From: an uncultured Pseudomonadota bacterium
GTDB lineage: Bacteria; Pseudomonadota; Alphaproteobacteria; UBA9219
Length of the DNA: 42,558 bases
Assembly: GCA_903824505.1 (NCBI GenBank)
Contig: CAIJXG010000097.1
Coordinates: 1-42,558 of the forward strand
Direction: 5' to 3'
Made by a program: the position numbers and the translations under genes. The notes below the pieces were generated by a model. The model was not told where the DNA came from. It saw nothing but the letters and a program-made list of their open reading frames with translations, and did no database searches. Positions 1-10,900 of the stretch are shown here, piece after piece (positions within the stretch are counted from its first letter, which is position 1; the number at the start of each line of letters is the position of its first letter).

Positions 1-114
1 AGGCTCCCCAAACACCGATCCGTCTTTAACGCCTTTACACACCTAACCGCCGCCGTGATAGCCTATCAGCTCAACCCGTTGCCCTCCAAACAAATCCGCG
101 TTTCTATCCCTTGA
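1..114 (+). CDS. 3' end of an unidentified protein (partial)
   Basis: Frame 1 is open from the first base to a TGA at 112-114, giving 37 residues that start RLPKHRSVFNAF and end KQIRVSIP. The gene begins outside the window, so its start and size are unknown. The basic, hydrophobic C-terminus could be the tail of a transposase or another enzyme, but I do not recognise the family. The stop overlaps the TTG of the next ORF. Confidence 0.3.
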   Translation, partial: RLPKHRSVFNAFTHLTAAVIAYQLNPLPSKQIRVSIP

Positions 115-554
115 AAACCCGTAACTCGGGTTACGTAAGAAAAAAACTTGGGTTAGACGAAACACCCATAATCTCATCCCCCGCACCCTCAACGCCCACT
201 TGTAAAATCAATGTAACCCAGCCGGGTGGCTCTTCTGTATCCGTAGAATCATCGCTGCCTCCAGAGGGATGCAATATCGCGCTTAGGGATATTATGGCGG
301 GCCAAGCTCGAGCAGCAACACCTCAACCACCTGCTTCCACCCATCCCGTTCCTCCCCCTCCCATTTCCCCGGCAACACTTACGCTGGCTAAAATTGATGG
401 AGCCTGCATGGGCGTAAATAATCGGCTCTGCGGACTTACACAGGGACAGGGAGCATCCGAAGAAAAGTTGGCAAAGATGGGCGGTTATTGTAAAGGCCCG
501 AACGGCGCCCGGAATCCCAAAATCTGTGCGATTGTTCAAGCTCCCGCCCCTTAA
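111..554 (+). CDS. Hypothetical proline-rich, cysteine-containing protein
   Basis: This is an open frame of 147 residues whose only early start is TTG at 111; the first in-frame ATG is at about residue 63. The middle is low-complexity and rich in Pro, Ser and Thr (residues 20-90). The C-terminal 50 residues hold four Cys (near CMG, LCG, YCK and ICA) and many Gly, like a small folded or secreted module. No signal peptide is evident, no family is recognised, and no convincing ribosome site precedes the TTG. It could be the tail of a longer gene broken upstream. A nested hairpin with a T-run follows the stop, which favours a real transcript end here. Confidence 0.35.
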   Translation: MKTRNSGYVRKKLGLDETPIISSPAPSTPTCKINVTQPGGSSVSVESSLPPEGCNIALRDIMAGQARAATPQPPASTHPVPPPPISPATLTLAKIDGACMGVNNRLCGLTQGQGASEEKLAKMGGYCKGPNGARNPKICAIVQAPAP

Positions 555-560
555 AGATGG

Positions 561-614
561 GGAGTCAAGTCACCCCTGACAAAGGTCTTTGTCATTCTGA
601 CTCCTGCCTCTTTT
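561..614 (+). terminator. Nested hairpin followed by T-run
   Basis: Outer arms GGAGTCA (561-567) and TGACTCC (598-604) enclose the perfect inner palindrome TGACAAAGGTCTTTGTCA (577-594). TTTTT follows at 610-614. It lies just after the stop at 554 and before the chemotaxis gene, so it fits an intrinsic terminator. Confidence 0.55.
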
Positions 615-811
615 TGAGCTATTTTCCTGTGCAAAAAGAATGGCTTGCGAAACGGTGCTCGTTTTTGTGCCGCCTTCTGCCGTTTAACTGAATGGCCCCG
701 TTTCTTTTTCTGTTCTCCTTTCTGGCGGGATGCTATGCTACCTGAAGTTGTTTGTGCGAATCTCGCCTCCCTTTAGGGTTTTCTTAATCTTTCCTTCCTT
801 ACAGGCTCGAC

Positions 812-2749
812 ATGAGACTTGCCGACCTTCCTTTGTCACGGAAACTCGCCGCTATTTTTATTTTACTGGCCTTGCCGACGCTTCTGTTATGCGTTTTTCT
901 GTATCTAGAATCGGCAAAATCGATTCACGTCGCCCAAAAGGAAGGGCAGGGCGTGGCGTATATTGACGCCGGAAATAAGCTCCTTCTGACCCTTCTGATT
1001 TCTCCGCACGCGCAAGAGGCTCAGATGGGGGCCGTGGAGGATTTGGCCGCCCGTTATGCGAGTTTGGGGGATCATATCAAGGCCAAAGATCCTGCGCCTG
1101 TTCTCGATAAAATACGTCAGGGCAAAGGCCTGAAAGCGACTCTTGAAAATCTTAAAGAAATGGTTGATCAGGCCTCTGTTGGCTCGGGTCTGACCTTCGA
1201 TCCCCAAATGGATACATTCTTTCTGGGGCATCTATTGGTCGAGGATGTCCCCGCCCTTGCCACAATTTCTAATCAGTTGATGAGTGATTTGACGGATTAT
1301 GGGGCCGACAAGTCCGAGGATAATAAATTTTCTTTCGAGCTGTCGCGCCAGACTCTTTTGTCTCTGAATTCATCGATTCAGAAAGACATCCAAAAGGTTT
1401 TTGCTGAAACGGATGACCATAGTGGACAAGCGGAACTGGAGGAGACAGCGAAGATTCTTGGGGCGGCTGTGGATCAGATCACTCTTGGCTGTTTCAAACA
1501 AGATGTAGCGCAAACACGCGTGGGGGTCGATCACCTCACGACTTCTTTGGGCATCGCCAATCAAAAGCTTGTGGCGCAGCTGACGGCGCGTTTGGAAAAA
1601 CGCCGGACCGTCCTTTACGCCAACCTCGTCATGCATTTTTGTTTTGTCGCCTTTGGTTTTACCTTGGCCGTTTGGCTGATCGGGCGGATTACGCGCCTTA
1701 CAGTGGGGCCTTTGCAAGAGGCCTGCAGCGCGATGAAGCGTCTGACAGAGGGGGATATGCAAGTCAGCGTACGGACGGTTTCCCGCGCCGACGAAATCGG
1801 CACGCTGTATGAGGTTTTGCAGAAAGTCTTTCTTGTCATGAAAGAGCGCGAAGAGAGGCATCAAATCGACGCCCAAGAAGCGGAAGAAAAAAGCGCCCGC
1901 GCCAACCATCTTCGGGCCTTGGGCGATGCGTTTCGCCTGAGCGTCCGCACGGCGCTTAACCAATTAGGACAGGCCTCGGAAACCTTGACTCATATGGCCA
2001 ACCGCATGGTGGGGGATTGCGCGCGCGCCTCGGCTCAGGCTTCTTCTGTTGCGGCGGCGGCAGAACAGGCTTCGGCGAATGCGCTGTATGTCGCTGAGGC
2101 TTCAGGAAAAATTTCTGTTTCCGTTCAGGGCGTGGCGGCGCGAGCGGGGGAATCTCTTGTGGTTATTCACAAGGCTACCGAAGACGCCAAAGACGCCCAT
2201 GCGAAGATGAAACTCCTTGCCTCGGCCACAGGACGAATCGGGGATGTCACGGAATTGATCAGCCGAATCGCCGAGCAGACCAATCTTTTGGCGCTCAACG
2301 CCACGATTGAGGCCGCGCGGGCAGGCGAAGCCGGCAAGGGATTTGCTGTGGTGGCCCATGAAGTTAAGATGCTGGCTAATCAAACAACCCAAGCGACCGA
2401 GGAAATTGCCGGCCATATTGCAGCGCTTCAGCAAGCAGGATCCGACGCGACCGTCAGCTTGGAAAGCATTTTTGACGTGATCCGCCGCATTAACGAGATG
2501 TCGCATAGCATTTCAAGCGAAGCGGAAGCTCAAAATACCGCGACAGCCGAAATTGTAGATAATATGCAAAAAGAGGCCGAAGGCTCTCAAGCAGTGACAG
2601 AAAACGTCAAGGAAATCGCCAAAATCATTGCGATTCAGCAAGGGGTCGCTAATCAGGTGCTGGAATCGGCCATTTCGCTTCAAACCCAGTCCGGTAGTCT
2701 GGATGGCGAGGTGAAGTCCTATCTCTCTCAGGTCGAAAACGGTGGGTAG
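812..2749 (+). CDS. Methyl-accepting chemotaxis protein
   Basis: This is a 645-residue transmembrane chemoreceptor. TM1 is at about 12-32 ([18 protein letters not shown]). A mostly helical periplasmic sensor of about 235 residues follows, and TM2 lies at about 272-290. A HAMP linker (about 292-345, with GPLQEA and ADEIG) leads to the cytoplasmic coiled-coil signalling domain. The hairpin tip that binds CheA and CheW is clear: [19 protein letters not shown], then [15 protein letters not shown]. The ligand is not predictable. There is no C-terminal CheR/CheB-tethering pentapeptide. No che genes are adjacent, so it would signal to an array encoded elsewhere. The ATG at 812 gives a normal N-in first membrane segment. 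Confidence 0.95.
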   Translation: MRLADLPLSRKLAAIFILLALPTLLLCVFLYLESAKSIHVAQKEGQGVAYIDAGNKLLLTLLISPHAQEAQMGAVEDLAARYASLGDHIKAKDPAPVLDKIRQGKGLKATLENLKEMVDQASVGSGLTFDPQMDTFFLGHLLVEDVPALATISNQLMSDLTDYGADKSEDNKFSFELSRQTLLSLNSSIQKDIQKVFAETDDHSGQAELEETAKILGAAVDQITLGCFKQDVAQTRVGVDHLTTSLGIANQKLVAQLTARLEKRRTVLYANLVMHFCFVAFGFTLAVWLIGRITRLTVGPLQEACSAMKRLTEGDMQVSVRTVSRADEIGTLYEVLQKVFLVMKEREERHQIDAQEAEEKSARANHLRALGDAFRLSVRTALNQLGQASETLTHMANRMVGDCARASAQASSVAAAAEQASANALYVAEASGKISVSVQGVAARAGESLVVIHKATEDAKDAHAKMKLLASATGRIGDVTELISRIAEQTNLLALNATIEAARAGEAGKGFAVVAHEVKMLANQTTQATEEIAGHIAALQQAGSDATVSLESIFDVIRRINEMSHSISSEAEAQNTATAEIVDNMQKEAEGSQAVTENVKEIAKIIAIQQGVANQVLESAISLQTQSGSLDGEVKSYLSQVENGG

Positions 2750-2814
2750 CTTTCCGTTCTCCGGACAGAGCTGACAGCGGGCGTTTTCTGGTTTCCTTAG
2801 GGCATGGATCCAGA

Positions 2815-2933
2815 TATACTCGGGCACCTTCGGTCCCCCTCACGTTTTGTCCGCGCAAAAGGCGCATCAGCTTCGCTGCGTCCGTGTTTTGCACGGGGGA
2901 GCATCCTTCCGCTTTCCAAGGAAACCGAGTATA
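2815..2933 (+). repeat. Dispersed palindromic intergenic repeat, full copy A
   Basis: This 119-bp element starts TATACTCGGG and ends ACCGAGTATA, giving 9-bp terminal inverted repeats. It contains four local hairpins: a left arm closed by TTC, a GCGC/AGC-TTC-GCT centre, CCGTGTTTTGCACGG, and a right arm around TTTCCAAGGAAA. It shares a 43-bp core (about 2849-2891) with every other long copy in this window. It sits between the chemotaxis gene and the HAD phosphatase gene. Confidence 0.95.
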
Positions 2934-2972
2934 GACAGAAAGGGCACGCCTCCTCCTGATAAAGAAGTCTTC

Positions 2973-3572
2973 ATGCCCGCCTCCGTTGCTATTTTTGATT
3001 TTGATGACACGCTGGTCGAAAAAGACAGCTTCTGGCTTTACCTTTTTCTGGTCGCCGGACGATTCGCTTCTTACCTGATTTTGGGCGAAGCGCTCCTGCG
3101 CTATATCCTCAAAAAAGCCGTCGGACGTCCTTCCAACACAGACTTTCGGACCTTTATCAAAGCTCATTTGCTGCACCGTTTATTGGTCGGAAAGAAAGAG
3201 GAAAGGCTGCGCACAACGGCACGGCTTATGGCGGGGAAGCAGAAAAGGATCCACGCGACTCTTCAAGCGCTGAAAGAACATAAGGAAAAGGGCGCGGTGA
3301 TCGTGATCGCCTCGGGTGGGCTTGATCTGTATCTGCCCTCTCTTTTACGCGATATTCCGTATGATGCGCTGATTTGCACAGAAATTGGCGTTGAGAACGG
3401 AGTGATAACAGGGGAAATGGTCAAGGGTAATTGCGTTCGCGCGCGCAAGGCGGAGCGAGTCGCGGCATGGCTTGCTGCGCATGGCCCTTTTGAGGAAAGT
3501 TTCGGCTATGGTAATTATCCGGATGATCTTCCGATGCTCGCGCTCGTGCGGCATCGGATTCTTGTGTCGTGA
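2973..3572 (+). CDS. HAD-superfamily (subfamily IB) phosphatase
   Basis: This 199-residue protein resembles the phosphoserine-phosphatase branch of the HAD hydrolases. Motif I is FDFDDTL with D9 as nucleophile and D11 as acid/base. Motif II is VIASGG, the motif III lysine lies in KGNCVRARK, and motif IV is GNYPDDLPML, which supplies the Mg-binding acids. The region between motifs I and II is a helical cap. The substrate is unknown. A longer frame runs upstream from 2847, but it translates repeat copy A. I chose ATG 2973 because the family begins just before motif I and AAAGAAG lies upstream. The cca gene starts 6 bp after the stop, so the two are probably co-transcribed. Confidence 0.88.
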   Translation: MPASVAIFDFDDTLVEKDSFWLYLFLVAGRFASYLILGEALLRYILKKAVGRPSNTDFRTFIKAHLLHRLLVGKKEERLRTTARLMAGKQKRIHATLQALKEHKEKGAVIVIASGGLDLYLPSLLRDIPYDALICTEIGVENGVITGEMVKGNCVRARKAERVAAWLAAHGPFEESFGYGNYPDDLPMLALVRHRILVS

Positions 3573-3578
3573 GGGCAG

Positions 3579-4778
3579 ATGCTAAGGCCTGAACAAAAAG
3601 AAACTCTGCTTACACCTTCGGTGCGGCGGCTTTTCGAGGTGATCGCTGGGGGGGGCGGGGAAGCGCGGCTTGTCGGCGGTGCCGTACGAGATGTCGTTTT
3701 AGGTCGTCCGGTGAGGGATAGAGATTTGGCGACGACTTTGCCGCCCGACCGTGTGATGGAGCTTTTGATTGCCCAAGGCATTAAGGTTGTCCCGACCGGT
3801 TTGGCGCATGGAACTGTTACGGCTATTTTAGACCGAATGGGCTATGAAATCACAACCTTGCGCCGCGATGTCACCACCGATGGGCGCCGCGCGACTGTCG
3901 CTTTCACGGATGATTGGCGCGCGGATGCCGCCCGACGCGATTTCACCCTGAACGCTCTTTACGTGGATGCCGCCGGCAATCTGACGGATTATTTTGAGGG
4001 AATCGCGGATGCGCGCGCAGGGCAGATTCGATTCATTGGCGCGGCGTCAGCTCGTATTCAAGAGGATGTGTTGCGGATTCTCCGCTTCTTCCGTTTTTAT
4101 GCGTGGTTTGGGGCTGGAGAGCCGGATGCCGACGCGTTAACTTCTTGTCGTGCGCTCGCGCCCTTGATTCCCCGCCTATCTTTTGAGCGAATCGGGCGGG
4201 AAGTGCTGAAACTCCTTGCCGCGCCGTCTCCCCTTTCCGCGTGGCGGTTGATGCATGAGGGAGACATTTTGCCGTTTTTTGCAGAAGAAGCCCAAAATCT
4301 TGGTCGTTTGGAATCTCTTTTGGAGACGGAAAAAGCTATCAACGAACCGCCTTGTGCCCTGAGCCGTCTGGCCGCGCTTTTGCCGGAAGAGGAGGGGGCG
4401 GCTGAACAAGTCGCGGGGCGGCTAAAATTGTCGAACAGAGAAACAGAACAGTTAAAGGCGCTCGCGGTTTTGCCTATCCTTATTCGGGCCGATCCCTCGT
4501 CCCAAGGGATCCGGAAGCTTGTATATAGGTATGGATGTCAGAAAATGCGCTCTGCGGTTTTGCTGGAGCCGTCAGGCGTTCAGGAGTCCTTGGAGATTGT
4601 AGCGGCGTGGGAGGGGGCCGTTTTCCCTCTCAAAGGGCGGGATCTTTTGGCTTTTGGGATTCCGGCGACTCCGCGTTTGGGCGAAATCCTTAAAGATATT
4701 GAGACATGGTGGATTGAGGGCGATTTCCGCGCGACACGCGACGCCTGCCTGAAAAAAGCGGCTGCACTTGTTGTTTAA
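3579..4778 (+). CDS. cca: CCA tRNA nucleotidyltransferase / poly(A) polymerase family
   Basis: This 399-residue class II nucleotidyltransferase adds or repairs the 3' CCA of tRNAs. The head domain shows LVGGAVRDVVLG (31-42) followed by RDRDLATT, with D47 and D49 as the metal-binding carboxylates. RRDFTLNALY marks the second conserved motif, and DVLRILRFFRF marks the neck domain that selects the base. The helical C-terminal half is typical of alphaproteobacterial homologues. It has no HD domain. It follows the HAD gene by 6 bp. Poly(A) polymerases share the fold, but the length and neck motif favour the CCA-adding enzyme. Confidence 0.92.
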   Translation: MLRPEQKETLLTPSVRRLFEVIAGGGGEARLVGGAVRDVVLGRPVRDRDLATTLPPDRVMELLIAQGIKVVPTGLAHGTVTAILDRMGYEITTLRRDVTTDGRRATVAFTDDWRADAARRDFTLNALYVDAAGNLTDYFEGIADARAGQIRFIGAASARIQEDVLRILRFFRFYAWFGAGEPDADALTSCRALAPLIPRLSFERIGREVLKLLAAPSPLSAWRLMHEGDILPFFAEEAQNLGRLESLLETEKAINEPPCALSRLAALLPEEEGAAEQVAGRLKLSNRETEQLKALAVLPILIRADPSSQGIRKLVYRYGCQKMRSAVLLEPSGVQESLEIVAAWEGAVFPLKGRDLLAFGIPATPRLGEILKDIETWWIEGDFRATRDACLKKAAALVV

Positions 4779-4835
4779 AGGATGGATTGAAGACGGGATC
4801 AGAATGCCCCAAACTTCTCCACAGAATAGTGCGCG

Positions 4836-4850
4836 TTAATCTCTCGTTAA
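4836..4850. promoter_or_regulatory. CtrA box upstream of the giant coiled-coil gene
   Basis: TTAATCTCTCGTTAA is an exact match to the full CtrA site TTAA-N7-TTAA. It lies about 130 bp before ATG 4981 in the gap after cca. Only two exact matches were noticed in the window, both in intergenic DNA. Confidence 0.6.
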
Positions 4851-4893
4851 GACTTCCCTTTGCCGTTCCAAAACTGTTAGGATGCGTAGCTGT

Positions 4894-4913
4894 CTGATTC
4901 CGGTCCGAATCAG
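4894..4913. promoter_or_regulatory. Inverted repeat with two GANTC methylation sites
   Basis: CTGATTC (4894-4900) and GAATCAG (4907-4913) form perfect 7-bp arms around CGGTCC. Each arm contains GANTC, the CcrM methyltransferase target of alphaproteobacteria. The palindrome lies between the CtrA box and the giant gene, so it could be a regulatory site or a leader hairpin. The function is inferred from position only. Confidence 0.4.
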
Positions 4914-4980
4914 CAAGGCATTTCTTCAGAATCTGTGGAGTCTTGCCTTGTTTCGGTCGTGAAAACCCTAGAGGAAACCA

Positions 4981-7900
4981 ATGACTTTACAGAAGACACC
5001 GATGTCTCCGCCCGCCGCCACCGCGCAGACTTCCACGCCTTCTTCCTCTCGGAAGCCTGTGCCATCCCGAGATGGATCTGTTTTTGCGCCTTTCTGGATG
5101 GGGCTATGCCTGTCGGTTGCTTGGATCTGCGGCGTGTGCATCGTTTTACTTCAAACGGCCCCCGCCTCAGCTTGGGCGGGCGCGTCTTTGCTTGATTGGG
5201 CTATTGGTATTTCAGCAACGGTATCACCGGTCGCGTTGATCTGGATGGTCACGGCTTATGTGCAGCGCGCGTCGGACATTCGGTCCGTGACGGATCCTTT
5301 GCGCCGCCAATTGACGCTTATTACCGGCGAATCGGGCGCAGCCGACGCCCGAATCCGGCGCTTTAATCAGGCGATCAGGGAGCAGCTTGATTTGCTCCGC
5401 AACGTCCAGGCCATGAGTCAGGACGATATCGAAGCCATTGTCGAGCGAATCCGTCAGCATCGCGCCGAGCTGGAGCGTTTCGAGAGTTCAAGTTCCCAGC
5501 AGGTTCTAGAGATCCAAGATATCGTTCGCCACGGTATGATGCAGATCGAAAAGACGATGGAAGATAAGTTCACCATGCTGCGGATTCTGGATGGGCGCCT
5601 GCAACAGAATGGTGACGGCATCGCGCGGCAGGTTCAGGGCGTCGGCGATCAAGTCGCTCGGATGCTGCAGGAGATTGAGCAAAACGGGGCCCAAGTTGCG
5701 GATGCTCTTGATCGCGCCCAAAAAGACAGTCGGAAATTGGCGGATACGTCGCGCTTGCAAGAAGCGTCGCTGACCAATGCGGCGACTGTTGCCTCTGAAA
5801 CCTTGGGCAGCCTTTCTGGTAAGATCGATCTAAGTGTCACGCGGTTTCTAGAACGCGCCTCCAGCGCGCGCGAAGAAGCCGAACGTTTGGCGCAAGCCTT
5901 GGATGCCCAGACGCGGGCCTTGGATGATTTCAGCACCACTCTACCTGCCCGTGTCAGCGAAGCTGAAACGGTCTTGCGCGGCGTGGCCGATCGTTTGTAC
6001 GCCAGCGAACGGTTGGCTTGCGATCAAGCGGCGCGATTGGGGGATCGGCTTGCGCATCAAGTTGATTCGCTGCACGCTTTTATGGAGCGTTTTTCATCCC
6101 GCATGAACGAAATCGACGGCGGTCTCGATCGGCGCGCGGTTGATCTGAATGGCCTTGCCGCGCGGATTGGTGAAACGGCGTCCAGCTTTGTGGAGTCGTG
6201 GACGCAGACAACAACCGGACTTGAAGGCAAGACGGGAACCCTCCTCACGCGTTTCGCCGTCGCGAATGAAGAATCGCGCCGGAACGCGGAAACCGTGGCC
6301 GCGCATTTGGCCGATACGACAGGGCGCTATGAGGATGTCGTGGTGCGTATGCGCGCTCTTTCAAACGAAAGCGGATCCCAGATGAAGGAAATGACCGAAG
6401 AGGCCGCCCGTTACCTAGGCCAGTTCGAAGCGCTGGGGCAGGCGGCGAGCCAAGCGGGCGAGGAAGTGCAACAGCGCGCCGCTGTCGCTTTACAGAATTT
6501 GCAACAGGTGTTGGAACGGGTGCTGCTGGCCCGCGATGTCACGCAGGCCGTCGGCGACAAGCTGGTGAAAGATATAGCTGATGCGGTCGCCCAGAATGAA
6601 GGGCTGATCCATCGGTTGAGCGAAACCGCGCAGATGGGCGCGCGCGCTTTGGCTGTTGCAAGCGAGACGCTGGAACATCAAGAAGGTGTCTTGGTTGGCA
6701 AGATGCGCGAGGGCGAAAACGCCGTTCTCGACTCGGTGCAAAAACTTCAATACCAAGCCGAAACTGCAGGCGCGACGTTGCGGGAGCAGACGGTCAATCT
6801 GCGCTCGCTTCTCAGCGAAACTCAGACGCAATTGGCCCTCACAGATCAAAAGCTTAAGAGCTTCGCGGCGCAGGCGATTCAGCCAATTCAAACGGCTGTC
6901 AAGCAGATCGATTCCAGCGCTGAAAATGGGTTGCGCACCCTCACCCATTATGGGGAAGGCGTGACTCAGCAAGTGGGGCGTTTACAAGAGATCAACAACC
7001 GCGTCGGCGCGATGACCGAGGAAATGGGTAAAACGGCGGCTCATAGCGTCGGTCTTTTTGAAAGTCTGAGTGAGCGTTTTGCCTCTGTTCGGACGACTCA
7101 AGAAGCGGCGGCGCGGCAAACTTTGTCAGATTTTGCGACGCTCTCCGACCGTTTGCAGCGAGAAATTGGCGGGTTGGATACACATGCGTCTCAGGCGGTG
7201 GATGCCCTGCAGCAAGCGGCTTTAAAGGTCGGCGAACATTCTTATCAGATGTTGGAAAACGCGCGCAATTCAGGAGCTCAGCTGAAGGATGTCTCGGCTT
7301 TGTTGCAAGCTGAAGCCACTCAGATTCGCACGGTCTTGCGTCAACAAACCGAAGAGATTGGGCAAGATCTGGCCCGGGCTGAGCAAAAATTCACGGCTAT
7401 TGGTGAGACGATCCGTGATCGTGCGGATACGACGCTAGAGGTTCTGGATCGCGCCGCAAGCGGCTATGGCCAGATTGCGCAGCGAACGGATAAGGTTGTC
7501 GCTGAAACGCAAATCCGCGTCGAAGGGCTTCATGCCGCTTTGGCCTGTCAGGCGGATCGGATTGAAACGGATTCCGCAAAAATTGGGGAACGCGCGGGCG
7601 AAATCGCGACGCAAAGCGGGCGGGCGCTTCAGAATCTTTCTCTTTTGAACGATAAAATGTCGGTCACCCGCGACATGGTGACGGTCTCGGGCGACCATGC
7701 GCTTGAACGGCTTGAAGCTTGCGCGGCGGCCTTCCAGCGGCGCGCAACGGATTTAACGCAGCTGGCTGAAACGGCAACCAGCTCTGTAACAACGGCAGGT
7801 CAGGCTTTTGGCGAACAAGCAGGGCGTTTGGTCGATGACGGCCAAAAGGTCGACGGCCTCTTGCGCCAGCTGACGGTCACAACTACGGCCCTTGCGGATC

Positions 7901-10900
7901 AGGCCAGCCAAATCCGCATGGGAATGGAACAGCAAAACAGCCGTTTAATGTCTCATTTGGCCGATGCGGTCGCGCAGCTCGATGTTACTGGCAGTCGTTT
8001 GCAGTACGTGGTCACGGCGGCGCTGCAAGGAGCCGATCAGGCCAGTGCGCGTTTTGCCGAAATGACGGATTGGGCGTCGGAGCGTCTGGAGCTTTCCGGG
8101 CAAGATCTTCAATCTCTGTCCGAACGGGTCGACGCGAGCTTGCAAGGGCTTGGCGCGGAAGTCACGCGACAGGCGGCTTCTTTGGCTATCGTGGGGGATC
8201 AAATTGGGGCGCAGCAAAAACTGATTGCCGAAGCGAACGAACACCAACGTTTAGATATGCTTTCGCTCTTCGATCGCTTGGGGGCGGCGCATGGGCAGGC
8301 GGCAGAAATCGCTGAACGCTCGATTGCGTGTCTGTCTCAATCCCTTGCCGATATTCAGGGCCAGATGGGCCTTTTGGGTGACCGTTCACAAGAAGCGGTG
8401 GGGCATGTCCAGCAAGCGGGGATGGGATTTGCCGAACATACCGCCACACTTTTGCGGGAAGTCCAAGCGGCCGAACAGCAAACCCGCGCAGTTCTCGCGG
8501 CGACCTCCGCTCTTCAGGAGCAGGCGCGTCATTTGCGCGAGGGGCTTCAAGCTGAAAGCGCCCGCGCGACAGAAAATCTCGATGGGTTGCTGACGCGCCT
8601 GACTCAAAGTAGTCAGACGGTGCAGTTGGTGGGTGGGGATGCAAAGACTCTGCTTGCAACGCTTCATGAGGCGATGGAGACCCAATCCAGCACTTTGGGT
8701 CAAACGATGGACTCTCTTACGGCGCGTCAGACAAATCTGACTCGGTCCTTGGACGCGCAGCGTGAGGTTCTAAACGGACTTTTGAACCGTCTGGCGATCG
8801 CGCAGGATGAAACAACCCTTGTCGCGCGTCATGCCGCCGAACGGCTTGGCTCCGAAACCCAAAATATCCTGCAGAGCGCGGATCTTGTGGGCACGCGGGT
8901 GCAAAGCGCGCTCAGCGGAATCAAGGCCGCTTCGGCCAGTTTTGTGTATGAAGTGGATGCTATCACCCTTTCAGCGCAACAGGCTGAACAACGCGCGGAG
9001 GCTGTTGTCGAATCCACCTCACATTTACACACACAGATCAAAACGATTCGCATGGCGATGGATGAAGCGTGCGGCAAAACGGAAACGATCGTCGACGGTC
9101 TGCTCAAGCGCGTAACCTCCGGCAGCGATGAACTGCGCGATGTGGCCGCGATGGCCGAGACTGTTTTGGGCTCGATGCATCGCGCTATTGGCGATCAAAC
9201 GGAAGAGCTGGGCTCAACGCTTGAAGAGATCACTGAGCGTCAACGCACACTCAAGAACACGCTCGACGGCCAAGATCAGGTCCTTACCTCTTATCTCAAC
9301 AGGCTTGGCGCGGCGCAGGGGGAAACCTCTGTTCTCGCGGATCAAGCGGTTCAGACTCTTAGGGAGGTTGAAAAGGCGACAGAAACGCTGTTCACCCAAA
9401 CGGGGGCGCTCGCGCATCAGGGCCGCGATGTCGAACAGCAAATGAAGTCTTTGCTAGTGGTTGGTGCGACGACGGGCGATCAGCTGGGCCATCTACGGGA
9501 GGCGATGGAAGTCGAATCCCTTCGTGTTGTTGAGACGTTGTCTTTGGTCATCGCCGGCCTTGACGATGCGGCGAACAAAATTCGCACCGAAAGCGCGGCA
9601 GCCTCTGGCCTGTTCGATCAGACGGCTGGGCGTTTTGAGACTCTTGCGACAAGCGGCGTTTCTGCCCTGCGGGCGCAGAGCGAAATCCTTGCCCAAACCA
9701 GCGATATAGCTGAAGCGAAAATGGCCCGTGCCGAAGATCGCTTGAAGGGGCAAACACGTCTTGTCGGGGAAGTGGGGGAACAAACGGGGGCCTTGGCTTC
9801 TCGTCTTGCCGAGGGGGCTGAATTTGCGACAACACGGCTTGTGACGCTTCGGGATACGTTGGGGCAGAGCGATCACATCGGTCCCGATCTTGTCGCGGGC
9901 GTGTGCACGCAAATGGATGCGTTGAAGGGCGTTTTGAAAGACGCGCTGGCTCACTTTGCCGAAGCATCGCAGGACTCGCTGGGGCAAGTTTCCAGCGCGG
10001 CGCAGCTTCTGTCTGTTCAAAGCGATGTTTTGCGAGCGAATCTGTCCTCTTCCGAAACGGCCTTAAGTGGGGCGGCCTCTTTGTTACAGGATGAAACAAC
10101 CCGCCTGCCCGCCCTTTTGGCGCAGAGCGTGGAGGCGATCGATACGGCGACGCGGACTCTCAAAATCAATGCCGAAGGCACGGACCAGACTCTTGCAAAA
10201 ACGGCGCAGAGCTTTGAGCGCATCACAGCTACGGCGCGTGACAAGATGGCCAATGAAATGCGGCGGCTTGGGACTCTGGCAGAGGAAGCCGACAAAATTC
10301 TTGGCCATTTCAGCCAAACACTGGGGGATCAGGTCGCTGCGTTTCAGAACGGCGCGACGACTCTTTCCGGTGAACAACGGGGGCTTGCGGAACGGGCAGC
10401 GGAAAGCGTTGCGCTTTTGACGGTCGCCGGAGAAAAACTCGGCACATTGCGAACAGAGACGGTGGATACCGCCGCGCGTCTGGCGCAAGAGTTTGATTTG
10501 ATTGATCAACGCGCATCCGCTTCCAGTGAGCGACTCATTCAGGCAGGCGAGTCGCTCGCGGCCCAGACGGCGGCGATTGGCATGGCCTCGGTTCAGGCTG
10601 AAAAACAGATGCTCGGGGTTGGTCAGACACTCCGCGATCAGCTTGAGCGAATCCGCGCAGGTCTGCAGGGGCAGATCGATGATATCGCGCATGGGCTTAT
10701 GCAGATCACGACCGAATTGGATCAGTCGTCTCAGCGGTTGACGGCCTCGGCGCGGGAGGCTGTTGATTTGGCTGGGCAGGCGGGGCAGGGGCTTCTTGAC
10801 TCCGGTGGCGCGGCGACGGCTGAAATCAATGCCCGTGTGACCCAAATGCGTACGGCGATTGATTCCCTCGATGGCTATCTTGAGAATTTTGGCAAACGTC

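Noticed and set aside
2847-2972. N-terminal 42-codon extension of the HAD phosphatase
   Set aside because: It is a translation of repeat copy A; the family starts just before the DxD motif at ATG 2973.
2649-3176. Reverse-strand ORF of 175 residues across repeat copy A
   Set aside because: It overlaps the MCP and HAD genes and mostly translates the repeat. Similar repeat-derived peptides appear at the other copies.
8186-8659. Long antisense ORFs inside the giant gene (this and others up to 253 codons)
   Set aside because: They follow from the codon bias of a long GC-rich Ala/Gln coiled coil; no start sites or family features.
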